Shown one piece after another: positions 15,210 to 18,307 of a DNA stretch of 18,307 nt (its first letter is position 1; each line of letters opens with the position of its first letter). The notes beneath the pieces are model-generated. The model was given only the letters and a program-made list of their open reading frames with translations. It made no database searches and was not told the origin of the DNA. The position numbers and the translations under genes were made by a program. Source of the stretch: a candidate division CSSED10-310 bacterium. Its GTDB lineage: Bacteria; CSSED10-310; JAFGJC01. Location of the stretch: positions 1 to 18,307 of the forward strand of contig JAFGJC010000089.1 of assembly GCA_016929305.1 (NCBI GenBank). Reading direction: 5' to 3'.

Positions 15210-17270
15210 ATGAGATTTAGATATTCAATTTTACATGTAATGTTTGCCGCGTTAGTTTTCTATTTTATTTCCTGGGGATCAGCCGCATATATTTGGATTC
15301 AGAATGATGATTACGACCTTGGTGAAGCCTTTATCCAGGTTGCATCATTTGAATATTGTGAAGGTTACTACTACGGTGACAGAGCCTGCGCAGTTTTGGA
15401 AATTACCGAACATTGTTATATTGATAAAATTGGGTTACTCGTATACGGCACATTTGATGACATTGTGCGGTATGATCTTCTGTTGTATGAAGGAGATGCT
15501 GTGCTGCCTGATCCGGGAACCCAGTTACAATCACCGACAGGTCAAAATATTCCGATTGTCGTAGATGGTCCTGGTTTTCATGTATTTGATATGACCAGTG
15601 TCAACTGGACTGTGGAAAAGAATCCTGGAGACACGCTTGTTGTATGCTTATTGTTCATGGGCGATCTTTATCCACCCGAAAACGATGTTGATCTTGATCT
15701 CTGTACAGACAATGATCCTGGAGGTATAACACCGAACGTCAATTTGGTAAAGCGCTGTAATCCGCATCCGTCTCCCTGGGAATTCGGTGAAACGTATGGA
15801 TTGACGAACAATCTTGTCATCCGAGCCGGATGGGAAATACCCGACACACCCATACCGACATCAACATCTCCCCCGACCAATACGCCGACATCGACCTCGA
15901 CAATAACACCCTTTCCCACCAGCACACCGACAAGTTCCCCGCCGCCGACCCAAACGCCGACACCATCGATGACACCAACACCTTTGCCCACATATACGGC
16001 AACTGCCACATCTACTGCCACGTGGACACCGGTACCCCCGACATGGACACCCATTCCTCCCACAGCGACACCGACTTCGACGATTACACCAACTCTGACA
16101 CAAACACCGACGGCAACAACACCTCCCCTGACGCCGACACATACTGCAATACCGACAGTAACACCACCTCCACCCAGCCCCACACCTTATCCGTCGTCGA
16201 CACCGACTTATACACCAATACCTCCAACAGAGACAATGACCTTTTCGCCAACACCGACAGTTACATGGACAGCTTCTCCAACACCCTCAGCTTCTCCAAC
16301 AGCCACCTCATCGCCAACAGCCTCCGCTTCACCGACCCAAACGCCGACCTTTACACCGCCACCCACGCCAACCGCTACGCCAACGCATGAACCGTTCCGC
16401 CTTCCATTTCTGGATGATTTTGAGGAGGAGTATCCCTGGCATCTGGAGCCGCATTACGGCGACTGTCTATGGCACCGGGAAACGGCACGCTATCACAGCT
16501 TTTCACACAGCTGGGCTTACAACAACGGTGATCCGGATTACAACTATGACACGGGAACGCGAAATTCCTGTTCTCTGGTTTCTCCGTTGATTTCTCTCGC
16601 CGGCACCGCTCATCCAAAGTTAACCTACTATGACTGGATCGATGTTGAAGGCAGAGATGATTTTGATGTGTGCTTCACTGAACTATCAATAGATAACGGT
16701 GTTACTTGGGAATTACTCCATGAGACAAACATGTCAACGCAAAACTGGGTGCAGCGAGGGCCGTTTGATTTATCCGCCTATATTGATGAAATAATAAGAA
16801 TCCGATTCAGATTTGATACCGTTGACAGCCAATTCAATGACTTTGAAGGCTGGTATATCGATGATGTCGCCTTCCGTGATTTGGATGAGCCAACTCCCAC
16901 GGCAACGCCTTACAATGGGCCGCCCGGTATTGATTTACGTTTGAATGACGATATGTATTATACAGGAATGCAATTCCTGCTCGAGATTGATTATTTCAAT
17001 GGAATGGAACAAGAACTGAAAGCTGATGTTTATCTGATACTCGATTATTATGGCGCTTACTGGTTCTGGCCTTCCTGGAAACAAGAAGTGGACTTTTCAC
17101 AGCGGACTTTTCCTTTTCGATCGATTACGACTGAAACAATCTTCGATTTCATCTGGCCTGATTATCCCGGCTACTTCGATGGTGTCATCCTTTGGGCAGC
17201 AGCTCTAGAACCAGGATCAAGCACTCTTATCGGCGATTATGATTTTGAGAGTTTCGGATGTAATCAATAA
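15210..17270 (+). CDS. Large secreted modular protein with Thr/Pro linker and InhA/MAM-like domain
   Basis: Predicted exported protein of 686 residues. Residues 1-26 are a signal peptide. Residues about 27-210 form an unrecognised Cys-containing, beta-rich module (EYCEGYYYGDRAC at its start). Residues 211-392 are a 182-residue Thr/Pro/Ser linker. Residues about 393-555 resemble the MAM-like, lectin-type sandwich of immune-inhibitor-A peptidases: FLDDFEE, LVSPLISL, LTYYDWIDVEG, ELSIDNGVTWELL and GWYIDDVAF. A short second linker (PTPTATP, about 560) leads to a C-terminal module of about 115 residues rich in aromatic residues (YYGAYWFWPSW, FIWPDYPG), which from memory recurs behind such linkers in secreted proteins of uncultivated phyla. 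I chose ATG 15210 because GAAGGA precedes it and it begins the signal peptide; an upstream GTG at 15159 has no proper ribosome-binding site. No peptidase domain is present. Role unknown, perhaps adhesion or carbohydrate binding. Confidence 0.8.
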   Translation: MRFRYSILHVMFAALVFYFISWGSAAYIWIQNDDYDLGEAFIQVASFEYCEGYYYGDRACAVLEITEHCYIDKIGLLVYGTFDDIVRYDLLLYEGDAVLPDPGTQLQSPTGQNIPIVVDGPGFHVFDMTSVNWTVEKNPGDTLVVCLLFMGDLYPPENDVDLDLCTDNDPGGITPNVNLVKRCNPHPSPWEFGETYGLTNNLVIRAGWEIPDTPIPTSTSPPTNTPTSTSTITPFPTSTPTSSPPPTQTPTPSMTPTPLPTYTATATSTATWTPVPPTWTPIPPTATPTSTITPTLTQTPTATTPPLTPTHTAIPTVTPPPPSPTPYPSSTPTYTPIPPTETMTFSPTPTVTWTASPTPSASPTATSSPTASASPTQTPTFTPPPTPTATPTHEPFRLPFLDDFEEEYPWHLEPHYGDCLWHRETARYHSFSHSWAYNNGDPDYNYDTGTRNSCSLVSPLISLAGTAHPKLTYYDWIDVEGRDDFDVCFTELSIDNGVTWELLHETNMSTQNWVQRGPFDLSAYIDEIIRIRFRFDTVDSQFNDFEGWYIDDVAFRDLDEPTPTATPYNGPPGIDLRLNDDMYYTGMQFLLEIDYFNGMEQELKADVYLILDYYGAYWFWPSWKQEVDFSQRTFPFRSITTETIFDFIWPDYPGYFDGVILWAAALEPGSSTLIGDYDFESFGCNQ
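15840..16385 (+). repeat. Degenerate Thr/Pro-coding repeat tract
   Basis: About 546 bases of imperfect tandem units built on ACACCGACA-like words encode the linker of the secreted protein (residues 211-392 from ATG 15210). Words such as PTPT, TATPT and SPTA repeat irregularly. Because the composition is skewed, the other frames on both strands stay open here as well; these are by-products. Such tracts are prone to expansion, contraction and misassembly. A shorter second piece lies near 16885-16915. Confidence 0.85.
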
Positions 17271-17282
17271 TCGAATATGATA

Positions 17283-17303
17283 CCCTCCAATTCACCGGGA
17301 GGG
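17283..17303 (+). promoter_or_regulatory. Hairpin ahead of the aminotransferase, covering its ribosome-binding site
   Basis: CCCTCC (17283-17288) pairs perfectly with GGAGGG (17298-17303) over a 9-nt loop. The 3' arm is the ribosome-binding site for GTG 17313. It follows the previous stop by 12 nt. The bases after it are only mildly T-rich, so attenuation or translational masking is more likely than full termination. Confidence 0.5.
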
Positions 17304-17312
17304 CAAATTTCT

Positions 17313-18307
17313 GTGGATACTTCAATCCCGCATTCCAAACCATATCTGGGACAGGAAGAAGTGGATGCCGTTTTGAAAACGTTAGCATCCGGTAACTTGT
17401 CATCTGGAAATCAAGTGCACGCATTGGAGGACAGCTTGTCAACCAGATTCAATCGTCCAAGTTGCGTTGTCTCTTCAGGTACCGCAGCATTGCATTTAGC
17501 ACTCCTGGGACTGGGAATTGGTAAAGGAGCCAAAGTCGCTATTCCCACACATACCTGCCCGTCACTTTTGTATGTTCTCCAATATGTAAATGCAGAACCG
17601 GTGCTGTTTGATTGCGGACCCTTGGGTATCGGAATCGACATGGGATCATTGGAGATGCGTTTACTTACTGTCGATGCCATCATTGTTGTTCATACATATG
17701 GATTTCCGGTTCCTCTGGCTAAACAGCTTCCGGAAAAAACTGTTCTCATTGAAGATTGTGCACATTCAATCGGCGCAACAATATCGGAAAAATCAGAACT
17801 CATGTCAGGAGCAGCCTTAATGTTTTCTTTTTACCCCACAAAAATGATGTGTGGCGGTGAATGCGGTGCCGTTGTTGGATCGACAGCATTAATCGATTTT
17901 ATAAAGCAAGTGCGATCACCCAGAGGTGCGGATTCAGCGCAAACCCACTATCCCTATTCACCCAATGAATTGTGTGCGGCCATTGCGAATCAACAATTCC
18001 AGAAGCTTAATGTTTTCATAGAAAAACGACGTCAAATCGCAGCATTTTATGATGCCAGTTTTGCTGAATTGCCTATAACAATACCCTGGAGCTATCCTTC
18101 GGCCAAAAGTGTATATTACCGCTATGTAATTGAAACACCTAAACCGAGAGATGAAGTAATTAAACGGGCCAATGAATTAGGTGTAAGATTTGGTTTCGGC
18201 GTTAAAACACCTCTGCATAGATTACTCAAAAAAAAGATTAAAGAATTTCCAAATAGCGAGAAAGCTTACAAATACAGCGTATCGATACCAATATATCCGG
18301 GTCTTTC
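17313..18307 (+). CDS. DegT/DnrJ/EryC1-family aminotransferase, C-terminus beyond the window
   Basis: Predicted PLP-dependent sugar aminotransferase (fold-type I), which transfers an amino group to a keto-sugar nucleotide, usually for surface glycans; some relatives are dehydratases. About 331 residues are visible; the family is commonly near 370, so little is missing. Motifs are IPHSKPYLGQEEVDAV at the start, SSGTAALHLAL (54-64), EDCAHSIGA (147-155) and FYPTK with PLP-lysine Lys177, followed by the glycine-rich CGGECGAVV. Lys177 argues for an aminotransferase rather than a His-bearing dehydratase. I chose GTG 17313 because GGAGG lies 10 nt upstream and the protein then begins as relatives do; ATG 17277 is in frame but has no ribosome-binding site and would start only 7 nt after the previous stop. 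No sugar dehydratase neighbour is visible. Confidence 0.9.
   Translation, partial: MDTSIPHSKPYLGQEEVDAVLKTLASGNLSSGNQVHALEDSLSTRFNRPSCVVSSGTAALHLALLGLGIGKGAKVAIPTHTCPSLLYVLQYVNAEPVLFDCGPLGIGIDMGSLEMRLLTVDAIIVVHTYGFPVPLAKQLPEKTVLIEDCAHSIGATISEKSELMSGAALMFSFYPTKMMCGGECGAVVGSTALIDFIKQVRSPRGADSAQTHYPYSPNELCAAIANQQFQKLNVFIEKRRQIAAFYDASFAELPITIPWSYPSAKSVYYRYVIETPKPRDEVIKRANELGVRFGFGVKTPLHRLLKKKIKEFPNSEKAYKYSVSIPIYPGL

Noticed and set aside
15668..16183. Open frame of 171 codons on the minus strand, rich in Gly and Val
   Set aside because: It mirrors the Thr/Pro linker tract. The Gly/Val repetition is what the reverse complement of ACACCGACA-type words must give, and it has no plausible domain or start site.
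15830..16390. Open frame of 186 codons on the plus strand, rich in Asp, Asn and Thr
   Set aside because: A frame-shifted reading of the same low-complexity tract inside the secreted protein; no independent evidence for translation.

Overview
The window looks like chromosome of an uncultivated, probably Gram-negative bacterium. It is moderately AT-rich and densely coded, with no tRNA, rRNA, insertion sequence, CRISPR array or phage gene that I can see. Pointers to the lifestyle are a lipoprotein, a soluble lytic transglycosylase, an UbiB-type kinase, a lipid-linked-sugar-type membrane glycosyltransferase, a Wzx-type flippase, and large secreted proteins with Asp-box repeats, a dockerin, an InhA/MAM-like domain and a very long Thr/Pro linker. 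From memory, such linkers and stray dockerin/cohesin modules are frequent in several candidate phyla; I cannot assign one from this sequence.

Layout. (1) 1-4344, minus strand: an operon read right to left as ubiB-like kinase, GT39-like membrane glycosyltransferase, cohesin-like lipoprotein and a lytic transglycosylase cut by the window edge. It is driven by a clear sigma70-type promoter at 4377-4406. (2) 4503-9337, plus strand: NAD(P)HX repair enzyme nnr, purC, a secreted Asp-box protein with a C-terminal dockerin, and a radical SAM protein with extra C-terminal cysteines. Gaps are only 15-17 nt. (3) 9396-13572, minus strand: rlmN, a PfkB-family sugar/nucleoside kinase, a class I methyltransferase and a polysaccharide flippase, with overlapping gene ends that suggest translational coupling. 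(4) 13712-15124, plus strand: an aldehyde dehydrogenase with its own promoter and an unusual leader. (5) 15210-17270, plus strand: a 686-residue secreted modular protein. (6) 17313-18307, plus strand: a DegT/DnrJ/EryC1 aminotransferase cut by the right edge.

How the genes fit together. Several genes point to cell-surface glycan assembly: the GT39-like transferase, flippase, methyltransferase, PfkB kinase and sugar aminotransferase. Others are secreted or surface modules: the lipoprotein, the Asp-box/dockerin protein and the linker protein. Housekeeping genes (rlmN, purC, nnr, ubiB-like) are interspersed. No gap exceeds 300 bases.

I do not see a convincing undescribed multi-gene system. The points most worth checking are a possible non-cellulosomal cohesin/dockerin pair, a stretch of the flippase that looks frameshifted and then restored, two hairpins that mask ribosome-binding sites, and an operon that joins purine/NAD housekeeping to a secreted dockerin protein and a radical SAM enzyme.
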